A stretch of DNA of 40,861 bases from an uncultured Spirochaeta sp. (GTDB taxonomy: Bacteria > Spirochaetota > Spirochaetia > DTKZ01), in assembly GCA_937140905.1 (NCBI GenBank), contig CAKZQO010000083.1:1-40861 (forward strand), read 5' to 3'. Shown here in pieces: positions 14,991 to 24,061 of this stretch. A program made the translations under genes and the position numbers. The stretch's first letter is position 1, and each line of letters starts with the position of its first letter. A model generated the notes under the pieces. It did no database searches. It had not been told where the DNA came from and was given only the letters and a program-made list of their open reading frames with translations.

Positions 14991-16142
14991 TTATCCTTTT
15001 ACTACTGCTAGAGGATGCAGTTCCAACACCACATCCACCAAGTCTTTCTGCGCGTCCATCACCTGATGGATATCCTTGTAGGCGCCCGAGGCCTCGTCTA
15101 AATCTTTGGGTTTACGAACCGCGTGGATCACTCCTAGGCTTTCCAAGCGGCGAACTTCTTCCTGGAGATCGAGTTTCTTCCGAGCCTCGTTCCGCCCGAG
15201 GCGTCGGCCCGCCCCGTGACTGCAGGACTTGAAGGATAGAGGGTTGTCCTTTCCTTCCACGATGTAACTAGGGGATCCCTGGGAACCTGGGATGATGCCT
15301 CGTATGGCCTTGTGCGCGGCGGTAGCTCCTTTTCGGTGCACGATCACTTCTTTTCCGTAGTGCTTCTCTGGCGCGGCGTAGTTGTGATGGATGTCAATTC
15401 GTTCGGCTGCTTCGAAGGGGCCGACGGTTTCCTCGATAATCGTAAGGATATCCTCCATAATTTGACGCCGGTTCTCCCGAGCGAACCGAAGAGCGTAGTT
15501 CATGCCCTCGATGTATTCCCGACCCAGTTTGCTGTCTACCGGTAGGTAGGCGAGATTTGGGTCAGGGAGGGAGAGCTTGTGTTCGGAACAATAATTCTTC
15601 GCCTTGCGGTGGTACTCCTCCGCGATCTTAAGGCCGAAGTGACGGGAGCCTGAGTGCACCATGATCCAGAGGTGTCCTGTGTGATCCTTCTGTAGTTCAA
15701 TGAAGTGGTTCCCGCCGCCCAACGTGCCTAACTGGTGCCGGGCAGATTCCAACTCCTGCTTCACGATGGGCAGATCGGGTGCTTCCCGAAATCCTTCCCA
15801 GGAGCGAGGATGCTTATGATGTTCGAATCCCAAGGGGATGCGGCTACGAATTTTAGAAGCGATCGTCTCCAGAGTGTGACGAGGAAGGTCTTTCAGGTTG
15901 GTACGGACCGCGTGCATTCCACATCCTATGTCTACCCCTACGGCGTTGGGAATGATGGCATCCTCCGTGGCCAACACCCCTCCAATGGGCATGCCAAAGC
16001 CCACGTGAGCATCCGGCATCAGCGCCACATGGTGGTAAGCGATGGGGAGATTAGCGATGTTCTTTGTCTGCCTTAGGGTTTCCTCATCTACCTCTTCCGC
16101 CCAGATGTAGATGGGGATCCGCTCCGATTCGATCTTTCGCAT
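14991..16142 (-). CDS. rtcB: RNA-splicing ligase RtcB
   Basis: This 383-residue GTP- and Mn-dependent ligase joins 2',3'-cyclic phosphate ends to 5'-OH RNA ends. Visible motifs are MPDAHVGFGMPIGGV, GVDIGCGM (Asp71 and Cys74 metal ligands), GGGNHFIEL, the HSGSRHFG segment, IHHNYA and CSHGAGRRLGR, whose His should carry the GMP intermediate. It is a little shorter than E. coli RtcB (408). No archease or rtcA gene is next to it. The ATG has no ribosome binding site and lies nine bases from a -10 box, suggesting a leaderless transcript. Confidence 0.95.
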   Translation of the reverse strand: MRKIESERIPIYIWAEEVDEETLRQTKNIANLPIAYHHVALMPDAHVGFGMPIGGVLATEDAIIPNAVGVDIGCGMHAVRTNLKDLPRHTLETIASKIRSRIPLGFEHHKHPRSWEGFREAPDLPIVKQELESARHQLGTLGGGNHFIELQKDHTGHLWIMVHSGSRHFGLKIAEEYHRKAKNYCSEHKLSLPDPNLAYLPVDSKLGREYIEGMNYALRFARENRRQIMEDILTIIEETVGPFEAAERIDIHHNYAAPEKHYGKEVIVHRKGATAAHKAIRGIIPGSQGSPSYIVEGKDNPLSFKSCSHGAGRRLGRNEARKKLDLQEEVRRLESLGVIHAVRKPKDLDEASGAYKDIHQVMDAQKDLVDVVLELHPLAVVKG

Positions 16143-16151
16143 CTACGCTAG

Positions 16152-16181
16152 GATATACTGAAGCGGAGGGGTAGGGGTCAA
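16152..16181 (-). promoter_or_regulatory. rtcB promoter, nearly leaderless
   Basis: On the minus strand TTGACC (16181-16176), an 18-base spacer and TATATC (16157-16152) precede the rtcB ATG by nine bases. Transcription would therefore start within a few bases of the start codon. Confidence 0.6.
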
Positions 16182-16202
16182 GGAAAAAAGACTGTTATAG
16201 GA

Positions 16203-16637
16203 TCATCCCAGGGTAATAAGGATCGCCCCCAGAACCATAATGGCGGCTCCAATGGCCGCTTTGAGGCTGACCTTTTCACCCAGAAAAATCACTGCCAGTA
16301 TCATGGCGAATACCATGCTCAACCGGTCGATGGGAGCCACCTGGTACACCTTTCCCACTTTCAAGGCCAGGAAGTAGAACACCCAGGATACGGCTCCCGC
16401 GACTCCACTCAACACGATGAAAAGGATTGCCTTGCTGTTACCGAAGATGGTGGAAACATGGGCAAGTTTCCCCTGGGCAATCACCACGCCAATGAGAAAC
16501 AGGGCCATGATCACGGCCCGCACCGCCGTGGCAGTGTTGGAATCGATTCCCTGCAAGCCAATCTTCCCGAAGATCGCCACGAGGGATGCCGTTGCCGCGG
16601 AAAGAAGCGCGAATACAAGCCATAGATAGTCGGTCAT
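16203..16637 (-). CDS. Half-size EamA/DMT-family membrane protein
   Basis: The 144-residue protein has five hydrophobic helices and a single EamA domain, half the usual ten-helix DMT transporter. Helix 4-5 carries APIDRLSMVFAMILAVIFLGEKVSLKAAIGAAIMVLGA, the conserved end of an EamA repeat. Single-repeat members probably work as dimers, as EmrE-like proteins do. The substrate is unknown. It has its own near-consensus promoter whose -10 box ends six bases from the ATG. It is unrelated in function to rtcB downstream as far as can be seen. Confidence 0.75.
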   Translation of the reverse strand: MTDYLWLVFALLSAATASLVAIFGKIGLQGIDSNTATAVRAVIMALFLIGVVIAQGKLAHVSTIFGNSKAILFIVLSGVAGAVSWVFYFLALKVGKVYQVAPIDRLSMVFAMILAVIFLGEKVSLKAAIGAAIMVLGAILITLG

Positions 16638-16643
16638 GGGTGA

Positions 16644-16672
16644 AGCTTAAAAGGGAAAGGGTACGGTGTCAA
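16644..16672 (-). promoter_or_regulatory. Leaderless-type promoter of the EamA gene
   Basis: On the minus strand a perfect TTGACA (16672-16667), a 17-base spacer and TAAGCT (16649-16644) are followed by only six bases before the ATG at 16637. The start of transcription would coincide with the start codon; no Shine-Dalgarno sequence is present. Confidence 0.65.
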
Positions 16673-16734
16673 GGAGAATGCTTTCAATGACCAGAACGCA
16701 CTATTTTTGTGTTGCGTGGCATTTTTTCCCTCCG

Positions 16735-18201
16735 TTACAAGTCAATAATCTTTCCCGGGTTCATGATATTTTTCGGATCCCACGCTTTTTTGAGGGCCCG
16801 CATCAGTTCCAGTTCCACAGGGTTCGCGATCTCCTGGAAATACTTCTTCCGCTTGATCCCGATGCCGTGCTCGCCGCTGATCTTTCCTCCTAACCGGGCC
16901 ACGGCTGCGTACAGTTCCCGGAGGCAGGAATCCTCCACCCTCTTCCACGTCTCCATGTCCATCTTTGGGTCTTTCACCAAGGTGGCGTGGAGGTTCCCGT
17001 CCCCCGCGTGACCGTAGCAGGGGATCTGGATCCCGTACTTAGCGCTTAATTTTTCCAGTTCCGGGATTAGATCGGGGATCCGGCTTGGGGGTACCACGAT
17101 GTCTTCCAGGCTCTGGACCGGACAGTACACCTTGAAAGCTTCGGCGATGTTCCGCCGCACGTTCCAGATACGCTCCCGGTTGTTCTTGTCCTGGGCTACA
17201 TACACCTCGAGGGCTCCCTGTTCCTCGCATAGCTCGCCCACCGTAATCATGTCAGTTTCCACCTGCTCGGGGTTGGTGCCGTCCACCTCGATCAGGAGCA
17301 GGGCGCCCGCTTTCTCGTAGGGAAGGGTTTCGTTCAGGTAGCGGCAGCTGGTCTGGATGGAGAGGCGATCCATGAACTCGATGCTCACGGGTACCACCCC
17401 CTGGGTGAGGATGCGGGGTACGGCGTTGATCGCTTCCTGCGGGGTATGGAACAGTACTAAGAGATCCGCCCATGCCTTCGGAAGACCAATGAGCTTTACG
17501 ATGGCTTTGGTCACGATCCCGAGGGTGCCCTCGGAGCCGATCACGAGGGACTTTAGGTCGTATCCGGTAACGTCCTTCGAAAGTTTTCCCCCGAGCCAGA
17601 CCGATTCCCCCGTGGGGGTCACCAACTCGATCCCCAGGATGTAGCGGCCCGTGACCCCGTACTTGATCGCTTTCCCTCCTCCCGCGTTCTCTGCGATGTT
17701 GCCTCCGATACAGCAGGTTTCCAGGCTCATGGGGTATCCAGCGTAGAATAGACCGTGTTCCGTAACCTTGCGGGCCAAGTCGTTAGTAACCATCCCCGCC
17801 TCCACTACCGCCACCATGTTGGCGGTGTCCAGCTCGATGAGCGCATTCATCCGTTCTAGAGACACCACGATTCCTCCCTGATGAGGAATGGCGCCGCCGG
17901 AAAGGCCAGAGCCCGCTCCTCGGGGAACGATAGGCACGCGATACTGATTGGCCAGCTTTACTATACGGCAGACTTCTTCGGTAGTTTTGGGGAACACCAC
18001 CACGTCGGGCATGTGTCCGTAGGTCTTGGCGTCTGTCTCGTCGTGACTGTAAGCTTCCATCTTTTCGGGATCTGTCCACACGTAAGATGGCCCCACGATG
18101 CTCTGCAACTCGTGAATCACACCGGCGGCAAGGGTCGAGGCTGTGGTTGGGTTTTCCTTGTCATGGTGTTCGCCAGGGCGAGCCCTATTCTTCGCAACCA
18201 T
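16735..18201 (-). CDS. glcD: FAD-linked lactate/glycolate dehydrogenase, GlcD-like
   Basis: This 488-residue FAD enzyme oxidises a 2-hydroxyacid such as lactate or glycolate. The FAD-binding part (about residues 60-245) has VPRGAGSGLSGGAIP and NIAENAGGGKAIKYGVTGRYILG. The C-terminal oxidase domain (about 250-485) has YGHAGDGNLHATL and GKISGEHGIGIKRKKYF. AGGAGGG lies five bases before the ATG, and the gene overlaps the end of etfA by 17 bases. The order etfB-etfA-glcD is that of the electron-bifurcating lactate dehydrogenase LctBCD of acetogens, where lactate oxidation with NAD is driven by reduced ferredoxin. The complex is inferred from gene order and Etf sequence type. Confidence 0.9.
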   Translation of the reverse strand: MVAKNRARPGEHHDKENPTTASTLAAGVIHELQSIVGPSYVWTDPEKMEAYSHDETDAKTYGHMPDVVVFPKTTEEVCRIVKLANQYRVPIVPRGAGSGLSGGAIPHQGGIVVSLERMNALIELDTANMVAVVEAGMVTNDLARKVTEHGLFYAGYPMSLETCCIGGNIAENAGGGKAIKYGVTGRYILGIELVTPTGESVWLGGKLSKDVTGYDLKSLVIGSEGTLGIVTKAIVKLIGLPKAWADLLVLFHTPQEAINAVPRILTQGVVPVSIEFMDRLSIQTSCRYLNETLPYEKAGALLLIEVDGTNPEQVETDMITVGELCEEQGALEVYVAQDKNNRERIWNVRRNIAEAFKVYCPVQSLEDIVVPPSRIPDLIPELEKLSAKYGIQIPCYGHAGDGNLHATLVKDPKMDMETWKRVEDSCLRELYAAVARLGGKISGEHGIGIKRKKYFQEIANPVELELMRALKKAWDPKNIMNPGKIIDL

Positions 18202-19225
18202 GGGTTCCCTCCTGTTGTTTCCTCATCCGATACTCCCGCAACCGGTCGCGGATCCTAGGGATCACTTGGAACAAGTCACCCACGATTCCGAAGTTGGCTA
18301 CCTGGAAGATCGGTGCCCCTGGATCGGAGTTCACGGCCAGGATGGTTTCGCTCGATTTGATGCCCGCCAAGTGCTGGATGGACCCAGAGATTCCTACCGC
18401 GATGTATAGTTTTGGCGAGATAGTCTTGCCGCTCAAGCCTACCTGGTGGGGATAGGAAATCCATCCCCGTTCTACCGCTTCCCGGCTTGCTCCGATGGCG
18501 GCGCCGAGCTCTTCCGCTAAGCCGCGGATAAGGGAAAAGTTTTCGGCTTTCTTAAGTCCTTTGCCGCCAGAGACTACGATATCGGCCGATTCAAGGCTAT
18601 TCCCATCTTCATCCAAAGCTTGGAGTTCCAGAAATTGTACTCGGTTATCCATCCATTCCTCCGGCGCTTCGATGGTCTCGATTCTTCCTTTCCGTGTAGG
18701 GTCGGGGCACAGGGGCTTTTTTGAACGCGGCCGGACCGTGGCCATCTGGGGCCGGTGGTTGGGTGTTTTTATCGTGGCCATGATGTTTCCCCCAATGGCC
18801 GGACGGGTCTGTAGGAGGTTCCCTGTTCCCGGTTCTATGTCTAGAGCCGTGCAATCGGCTGTAAGTCCAGTCCCCACCTTAACAGCCAAGTAAGGCAGAA
18901 GGGTCCGACCCGTGGTAGTGGCCCCACCCAAGAGGATCGTTGGCCTGCGCGTTTGGATCAACCGTTCCAACACCCGAGCGTACGACTCACAGGTGAAATG
19001 GGATAACCGCGGATGCTGGACGCAGTACACCTCATCGGCCCCATAGTGAACAAGCGTCTCCAGAGTCTCCCTTGGAATGCCGTTACCCATCACGACGGAA
19101 ACAAGGGGTGCGTTGAGTTTGTCCGCCAGGTTCCTGCCCCACGCGAGAAGTTCGTAGGAAATAGGTTTCAGCTTTCCTTCCCACTGTTCCGCCAGTGTCC
19201 AGACTTGGTTTTCCATTAAGTCCAC
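18185..19225 (-). CDS. etfA: Electron transfer flavoprotein, alpha subunit
   Basis: The 346-residue protein has the Etf N-terminal domain and the C-terminal FAD domain (about residues 215-330). The latter contains GKTISPKLYIAVGISGSIQHLAGI and AVNSDPGAPIFQVANFGIVGD, the FAD-binding signature. It begins directly with the Etf fold and has no N-terminal ferredoxin-like CxxCxxCxxxCP extension, which the LctC of Acetobacterium carries. The start is a GTG just after GGAGGG. It lies 127 bases from etfB and is coupled to glcD by overlap. It passes electrons between glcD and its acceptors. Confidence 0.92.
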   Translation of the reverse strand: MDLMENQVWTLAEQWEGKLKPISYELLAWGRNLADKLNAPLVSVVMGNGIPRETLETLVHYGADEVYCVQHPRLSHFTCESYARVLERLIQTRRPTILLGGATTTGRTLLPYLAVKVGTGLTADCTALDIEPGTGNLLQTRPAIGGNIMATIKTPNHRPQMATVRPRSKKPLCPDPTRKGRIETIEAPEEWMDNRVQFLELQALDEDGNSLESADIVVSGGKGLKKAENFSLIRGLAEELGAAIGASREAVERGWISYPHQVGLSGKTISPKLYIAVGISGSIQHLAGIKSSETILAVNSDPGAPIFQVANFGIVGDLFQVIPRIRDRLREYRMRKQQEGTHGCEE

Positions 19226-19352
19226 GAACCCTCCTTATTCATGTTAAGCATACTCCCGCTAACGCGGGGCCTATTTCGCGGCAACGCCTCCCGCTGTGTG
19301 GTACGTTGGCCAACGATAATCTGACACTTGATTTAATCATAGAGTCGGCCTT

Positions 19353-20150
19353 TTAGATCAAGGCTCTTTCTTCCAGAAACCGGACAAACTCTTCCGCGGC
19401 CTTCTCTAAATCCTCCTCGGTTTTAATCACCAGCACCTCTCCCTTCCGTGAGACTTGGGGAGTTTCGATCTTCACTACCCGGGTGGGGGAACCCCGAAGA
19501 CCTAAGTACTCGTCCCGGAAGGGAAAGGCATCCTTTCCCCGGATAGAGATTTCCGAGGCCCGAGCTCGCTTTATCCCTTTTAAGGTTGGAAGGCGCGGGA
19601 TGGCGATTTCTTTTACAACGGTTAAAAGACAAGGCAGGGGCACCGAAAGCCGTTCATATCCCTCTTCGGTGAGCCGGGCTAGGGTAAATCGCGTTCCATC
19701 GAAGTTCTCTATCCTGGCCACGTAGGTCGCCACGGGTATATTGAGCCAAGCGGCGATTCCAGGCCCTACCTGCCCCGTGTCCCCATCGGTGGCCCGCTCG
19801 CCGGTGATGATCAGATCGTAAGGTACGCTTTCCCGGATCGCGGTGGAAAGGGCATAGGAAGTAGCCCAGGTATCGGCACCCGCGAAGGCTTTGTCGGAGA
19901 GAAGGACCCCCTCGTCGCATCCCATGGCCAGGGCTTCTTTTAGGGTTCGATGTGCGGAAGAGGGGCCCATGGACAGAACGGTGATTTTACCCCCGTACTG
20001 TTCCTTCAGCCGGATGGCTGTCTCTACGGCGTAGAGGTCTAAAGGGTTCATGACAGCGTCCGTCTCGGAGCGGATCATAGTTCCTGTTTCGGGATCGAGT
20101 TTTACCTTGGCTGTGTCAGGCACTTGCTTGATGGGAACGACGATGTGCAT
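19353..20150 (-). CDS. etfB: Electron transfer flavoprotein, beta subunit (bifurcating type)
   Basis: The 265-residue protein has VVPIKQVPDTAKVKLDPETG, NPLDLYAVETAIRLKEQYGG and GERATDGDTGQVGPGIAAWLN. The ATDGDTGQVGP segment is of the type seen in bifurcating Etfs, in contrast to the shorter loop of mitochondrial-type proteins. AGGAG lies eight bases before the ATG, and a promoter lies just upstream. It is first in the operon. The 127-base gap to etfA contains a small CCCGC-TAAC-GCGGG hairpin but no gene. Confidence 0.92.
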   Translation of the reverse strand: MHIVVPIKQVPDTAKVKLDPETGTMIRSETDAVMNPLDLYAVETAIRLKEQYGGKITVLSMGPSSAHRTLKEALAMGCDEGVLLSDKAFAGADTWATSYALSTAIRESVPYDLIITGERATDGDTGQVGPGIAAWLNIPVATYVARIENFDGTRFTLARLTEEGYERLSVPLPCLLTVVKEIAIPRLPTLKGIKRARASEISIRGKDAFPFRDEYLGLRGSPTRVVKIETPQVSRKGEVLVIKTEEDLEKAAEEFVRFLEERALI

Positions 20151-20170
20151 GAGGGGATCTCCTTTAACTT

Positions 20171-20200
20171 ACAGTATCTGAAAAAATTGCCTGCGGTCAA
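20171..20200 (-). promoter_or_regulatory. Promoter of the etfB-etfA-glcD operon
   Basis: On the minus strand TTGACC (20200-20195), an 18-base spacer and TACTGT (20176-20171) lie about 20 bases upstream of etfB, with AGGAG between promoter and ATG. Confidence 0.5.
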
Positions 20201-20308
20201 TGATACTACTCTGCGATATTTCCAACTTTTCGGATGAACTCGACGTAGTGGTAATTCTTCAAGTTGGGGGGAGTCCTTTGCGCGGTGACTTTTACCCTTA
20301 CAATGGGG

Positions 20309-20327
20309 TATACTCCTTCCCCGTATG
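20309..20327 (+). promoter_or_regulatory. -10 box ten bases from the amidotransferase start
   Basis: TATACT (20309-20314) lies ten bases before the ATG at 20325, with a weak TGACTT -35 at 17 bases spacing. There is no Shine-Dalgarno sequence. The transcript would start two to four bases before the ATG. Confidence 0.4.
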
Positions 20328-21026
20328 ATCGCCATCCTGAAACATGTTCCGGAAGAGGGACCGGGCAGCCTAGAGCGGTACCTAATTGAGCGTTCCCTTC
20401 CCTACAGGATTTTTGAAACCCTTAAGGGAGACGCTCCTTCTTCCTTAGATGGTATTACCAGGGTTATTCTATTGGGAGGCCCGATGGGGGTGTACGAAAG
20501 GGATAGGTACCCTCACTTGCGGTGTTCCCTGCGGCTGATCGAAGGAGCTCTCCGGGCGGAGATTCCCATCTTGGGTATTTGCCTAGGCTCCCAGCTTTTA
20601 GCCCACGCTTTAGGAGGGAGGGTATATAAAGGGCATGGAGAAGAGATTGGTTGGCGAGATATAGAACTTACCCAGGAGGGTCTAGAGGACCCCGCCCTGC
20701 GGGCTTTGGCCCTAAATCCCTTAAATGGCGCGGTAGATAGGGCTTTCACGGTGTTTCACTGGCATGGGGATACCTTTGATTTACCAAAAGGTGCCGTACA
20801 CTTGGCGAGATCGGCTTCCTACCCCCATCAAGCGTTCCGGTACGGGAAAGGAGCCTACGCGTTTCAGTTCCATGTGGAGGTAACGGAAGTAATGATCCGA
20901 CAGTGGTTTCAGGATAGCCCGTTACTTGAAATTATTCTCCAGGAAACCGCGTCCCGGATACACGAATACGCTAGACGAGCGGAACAGTTTTACCGGTACT
21001 TCTTTAGCCTGAAACCCGCTCTGTAG
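20325..21026 (+). CDS. Class I glutamine amidotransferase-like protein
   Basis: The 233-residue cytoplasmic protein has a GATase1 domain with a complete triad: the nucleophile elbow GICLGSQ (Cys near residue 86) and FQFHVEVT with His and Glu. RVILLGGPMGVYE and FHWHGDTFDLP are typical of the GMP-synthase-like stand-alone family. It may release ammonia from glutamine or hydrolyse gamma-glutamyl compounds; the physiological substrate is unknown. No synthetase partner is adjacent. The phosphodiesterase gene follows 25 bases later and may be co-transcribed. Confidence 0.85.
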   Translation: MIAILKHVPEEGPGSLERYLIERSLPYRIFETLKGDAPSSLDGITRVILLGGPMGVYERDRYPHLRCSLRLIEGALRAEIPILGICLGSQLLAHALGGRVYKGHGEEIGWRDIELTQEGLEDPALRALALNPLNGAVDRAFTVFHWHGDTFDLPKGAVHLARSASYPHQAFRYGKGAYAFQFHVEVTEVMIRQWFQDSPLLEIILQETASRIHEYARRAEQFYRYFFSLKPAL

Positions 21027-21051
21027 GTAACATCTTATGTAGGATACATCT

Positions 21052-21999
21052 ATGGTTCGTAATTTGAGATCCCAGATTCGTAGAAGTCCTCAGTTGCCGG
21101 CTCACGGGATGATACTTTTGCAGTTTGCCCTGCTTTTCTTTTTGAACCCGCAACCTCTTACCGCGGCCCCCTTTAAGGGTACGGAGACGCCCCAAAGACC
21201 CCTTATCGTGGCCCACCGGGGCGGGGCCGGGCTTGCGCCGGAAAACACGTTGGACGCCTTTGCCAACAGCCTGGAACTGGGCGTGGAAGCGGTGGAACTG
21301 GACGTGCATTTGAGTAAAGACGGGGTCCCGGTGGTGATCCATGACCCTTCGCTGGAGAAGACCACCGATGGAAAGGGATTCGTGGAAAACTTTACCTTGG
21401 GGGAACTGAAGTCTTTCAATGCCGGGGTCCGGTTCAAGGGTTCTTTAGATACTGCAATAGCTCGGGACACTACTAAAGATGGAAAAGAGATTCAGAGAAT
21501 TCCCACCCTGGAGGAAGTGCTGGACCTGATCAAGAGACGGGTGAAGCTCCAGCTGGAAATCAAGGTGCGGGAGGATGGGAGCCGGTATCCGGGTATCGAA
21601 GGGAAGGTGATCGAAGCGTTGCGGAAGCACGACATAGTGAACCGCACGGTCCTTCTCTCTTTCGATTTTCCCACCCTGCGGGAGGCGAAAGAGCGGGAGC
21701 CAGGGCTCCAAACCTGCGCCTTACTTGGCGGCCGGTACCTGAACGCCATGCTCCCCCGGGGGGTATCCGCCATTGCCGATGAAATGGCAAGTCTCAAGGT
21801 AGAGTACGCGGGGATAGACGAACGCAGGTATACCCCCGCCCTTCTCGAGGGGCTACGGACCCGTGGGTATCGGGTAGGGGTATGGACGGTGAACGACGAG
21901 TCCCGGATGCGCTACTTTATCCAGCAGGGGGTAGATTTTATTACCACAGACCGGCCGGATGTGTTGATGAAGATCCTAAAAAGTTCGCACCGCAATTAG
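21052..21999 (+). CDS. Glycerophosphodiester phosphodiesterase, exported
   Basis: The 315-residue protein has a hydrophobic N-terminal signal (about residues 20-38, ending LTAAP) and a GDPD TIM barrel. VAHRGGAGLAPENTLDAF and ELDVHLSKDGVPVVIHDPSLEKTTDG give the catalytic His pair and the metal Glu/Asp. LQLEIKV and GYRVGVWTVNDESRMRYFIQQGVDFITTDRPDV complete the family pattern. It would hydrolyse glycerophosphodiesters to glycerol 3-phosphate and alcohols in the periplasm. GlpQ and UgpQ are both possible names, so none is given. It converges with the DUF262 gene. Confidence 0.9.
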   Translation: MVRNLRSQIRRSPQLPAHGMILLQFALLFFLNPQPLTAAPFKGTETPQRPLIVAHRGGAGLAPENTLDAFANSLELGVEAVELDVHLSKDGVPVVIHDPSLEKTTDGKGFVENFTLGELKSFNAGVRFKGSLDTAIARDTTKDGKEIQRIPTLEEVLDLIKRRVKLQLEIKVREDGSRYPGIEGKVIEALRKHDIVNRTVLLSFDFPTLREAKEREPGLQTCALLGGRYLNAMLPRGVSAIADEMASLKVEYAGIDERRYTPALLEGLRTRGYRVGVWTVNDESRMRYFIQQGVDFITTDRPDVLMKILKSSHRN

Positions 22000-22004
22000 G
22001 TGCG
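21978..22004 (-). terminator. Terminator of the DUF262 gene
   Basis: On the minus strand CGCACC-TAATTGC-GGTGCG followed by AACTTTTT lies ten bases after the DUF262 stop codon. The stem overlaps the end of the convergent phosphodiesterase gene. Confidence 0.5.
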
Positions 22005-22013
22005 TAACTGTCA

Positions 22014-23810
22014 CTATAACGATTGAAAGTAGGTCTTGATCTTTTGGGCCATCAACTCCCTCCGCTTCATCAAGAAGTGATCATAATCATTTACTTCCAT
22101 TTCCTCTATACCCTCGGGGATACAGTTCATTTTTAAATTCTCGAGTAATTCTCCCATGTCTGTAATTCCCCCGTATTTAATTGGCCCGCCATTGCATTGT
22201 TTGAACAATTCTTTGAAATATTGGGCGGGCGATTTAGCTCCTATGGCAATATTGATTTCGCTCTGCGTTATGGCATAGTTGGCGATCTGATTATAACGAC
22301 CTTTTGGAATCTCGAATTTTTTCAGATATTCCCGGGGAAAAATATGGTGAACGTCTCCCTTGTGAATAATCAAATCATGCACCATTATATCTCGAGATAA
22401 GAATCCCTTGTCCTGTAGCTTAACCTGTGCTGCTAGGAATGCATTAAAGGATGGGCTACTAGCAACGGAGGTGATCATCTGCTGAGGGAGACCAAAGTTC
22501 CAGAAAGCGTCCGATAGTTCCGCGTTAATCACGTTTTGGATATATTTCCTGGCTCCTATGTCATGGATGCTTCGAATATCAACGTCGAATTGCGTTTCGG
22601 CCGCGCCGGAATAGCGGCTGGTGAGAATGGACAGGACGAACCATTTTTTTACTAAGGACTCGATCATTGCAGCGCTCTCGTTTTGTTCTCTCAGGGTTAG
22701 GTATAAAATGTAGGCAAAGTTAATGGCGTTTTGAGAGCTGATCATGGATTTGTCCACGAAACCGGCGGAACGCAGGATCATCACCAACCGTTTGAAATAG
22801 GTTTCATTCATGAAATTCAAAATACCTTTGCGCAGGGTAGTGAAAGAGGCTTCCGCAATTTTTTCTTCATATTCCCGCGTTTCAAAGTTCCGACCGGAAA
22901 GTAAGGCGACCAAGTCTTGCAGGCGGCCGCGCTTGAACTCAGAGGTAAAGGCTACCCGCAACATATCTGTATAGGAAGGATCGTAAAGGTCGTCGTTTTC
23001 ATGCCGTAGCCAGGCCATCTTCTTGAAATAGTCCGTATGGGTAAACTCTTTGTCTGTCTCCATCATTTGGTCGTAAAACTCTGGGGCAACAGCAAGGTGG
23101 CAAAAATAGTCAATTGCTTTGCGGAGCGTGTTTCCTCCGTAGGTTTCGTTGACGGCTATTTTAGACATCGCGAAATCGGCTTGGCTTAAGACTGTTCCCG
23201 CGGAGTTGATACGGATAAAAATCTCGGTCACTGTTTCGATATCCAAATCGGAGTTGAGCTCGATCAATCCAATAGGATTATTGACAATCCCTTTCAGCGT
23301 TTCCAAGCTTTCGTGAATATCATCCCGGTTGGCGGATTCATTTTGCTTGCAGTAGTCTTCGACGGCTTTCAATATCTTATACGTAGGGGTAAAAACAGTC
23401 GCGATATCCGAAATCCAAGACTTGTCTTTTTGTATGGCTGGGTTGCATACCTCAAATTTTCGCTCAACAGGATGAAAAGCGATGGTGATGCGCTCTTTCT
23501 TGTAATCTTTGTTTATTACCGTAATACCTAGAAGGGCCGCCATGAGCGCCGTGACGCGTTGTTGTCCATCGATAAGGATACGTTTTCCCGCTGACAACTT
23601 GCCGTCTTTGAGTTTCACGTTAGGATTGCGCCAGGTAATGAGATAGCCGATCGGATAACCTAAAAAAAGGGAATCCATTAGGTTGCGCACCTGGGTAGCG
23701 TCCCAGACAAAGGGCCTCTGGATTTCCGGAATGGCGATTTCCCCCGACTGAACCCAGGTAAGTAGGGTTTGAATGGGATGTTGATTTACCGAGTATTGCT
23801 GAAGGATCAT
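22014..23810 (-). CDS. DUF262-domain protein, GmrSD-like (putative DNA-targeting defence protein)
   Basis: The 598-residue protein has an N-terminal DUF262 domain (about residues 10-230) with [25 protein letters not shown] and [18 protein letters not shown]; the DGQQR motif belongs to the ParB/sulfiredoxin-like nucleotide-binding fold. The C-terminal part has [35 protein letters not shown], an HNH/DUF1524-type nuclease signature. This resembles fused GmrS-GmrD type IV restriction enzymes that cut modified phage DNA, but many such orphans are uncharacterised. AAGGAGG lies seven bases before the ATG. No methylase or other defence gene is next to it. A pair of direct repeats lies in its upstream region. 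Confidence 0.85.
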   Translation of the reverse strand: MILQQYSVNQHPIQTLLTWVQSGEIAIPEIQRPFVWDATQVRNLMDSLFLGYPIGYLITWRNPNVKLKDGKLSAGKRILIDGQQRVTALMAALLGITVINKDYKKERITIAFHPVERKFEVCNPAIQKDKSWISDIATVFTPTYKILKAVEDYCKQNESANRDDIHESLETLKGIVNNPIGLIELNSDLDIETVTEIFIRINSAGTVLSQADFAMSKIAVNETYGGNTLRKAIDYFCHLAVAPEFYDQMMETDKEFTHTDYFKKMAWLRHENDDLYDPSYTDMLRVAFTSEFKRGRLQDLVALLSGRNFETREYEEKIAEASFTTLRKGILNFMNETYFKRLVMILRSAGFVDKSMISSQNAINFAYILYLTLREQNESAAMIESLVKKWFVLSILTSRYSGAAETQFDVDIRSIHDIGARKYIQNVINAELSDAFWNFGLPQQMITSVASSPSFNAFLAAQVKLQDKGFLSRDIMVHDLIIHKGDVHHIFPREYLKKFEIPKGRYNQIANYAITQSEINIAIGAKSPAQYFKELFKQCNGGPIKYGGITDMGELLENLKMNCIPEGIEEMEVNDYDHFLMKRRELMAQKIKTYFQSL

Positions 23811-23921
23811 ATTTAAACCTCCTTTTTACCTACTATTTTGAAGTCTTATGGAACTAAATCTTTTTCCCAAACTTGAGGGGCACAAATATTATCTTGGTTT
23901 TCAATTAGGGTCCTGTCAATT

Positions 23922-23951
23922 CTTGTTCGTAAAATTATTGTGCGTAAAATT
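23922..23951 (-). repeat. Tandem 15-base direct repeats upstream of the DUF262 gene
   Basis: On the minus strand AATTTTACGCACAAT is followed directly by AATTTTACGAACAAG (13 of 15 identical) and then by AATTGACAGG. They lie about 110-140 bases upstream of the DUF262 ATG, next to a TTGACA, and may be sites for a regulator. The rest of the 251-base gap holds the promoter and leader of the opposite gene and no coding signal. Confidence 0.5.
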
Positions 23952-23963
23952 CTTTCATAGAGC

Positions 23964-23992
23964 TTGAATAAAGTGCACCCTGTGCTTGTAAT
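23964..23992 (+). promoter_or_regulatory. Promoter of the enolase-superfamily gene
   Basis: TTGAAT (23964-23969), a 17-base spacer and TGTAAT (23987-23992) lie about 70 bases before the ATG at 24062. The leader contains CTTTC-CATCTA-GAAAG, a small hairpin close to the start, and no good Shine-Dalgarno sequence. Confidence 0.45.
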
Positions 23993-24061
23993 TCAGTTCT
24001 CTAGGGAGGAGCGCGTTTATCAGATTGCACTTTCCATCTAGAAAGGGTACCATCCTATCCC

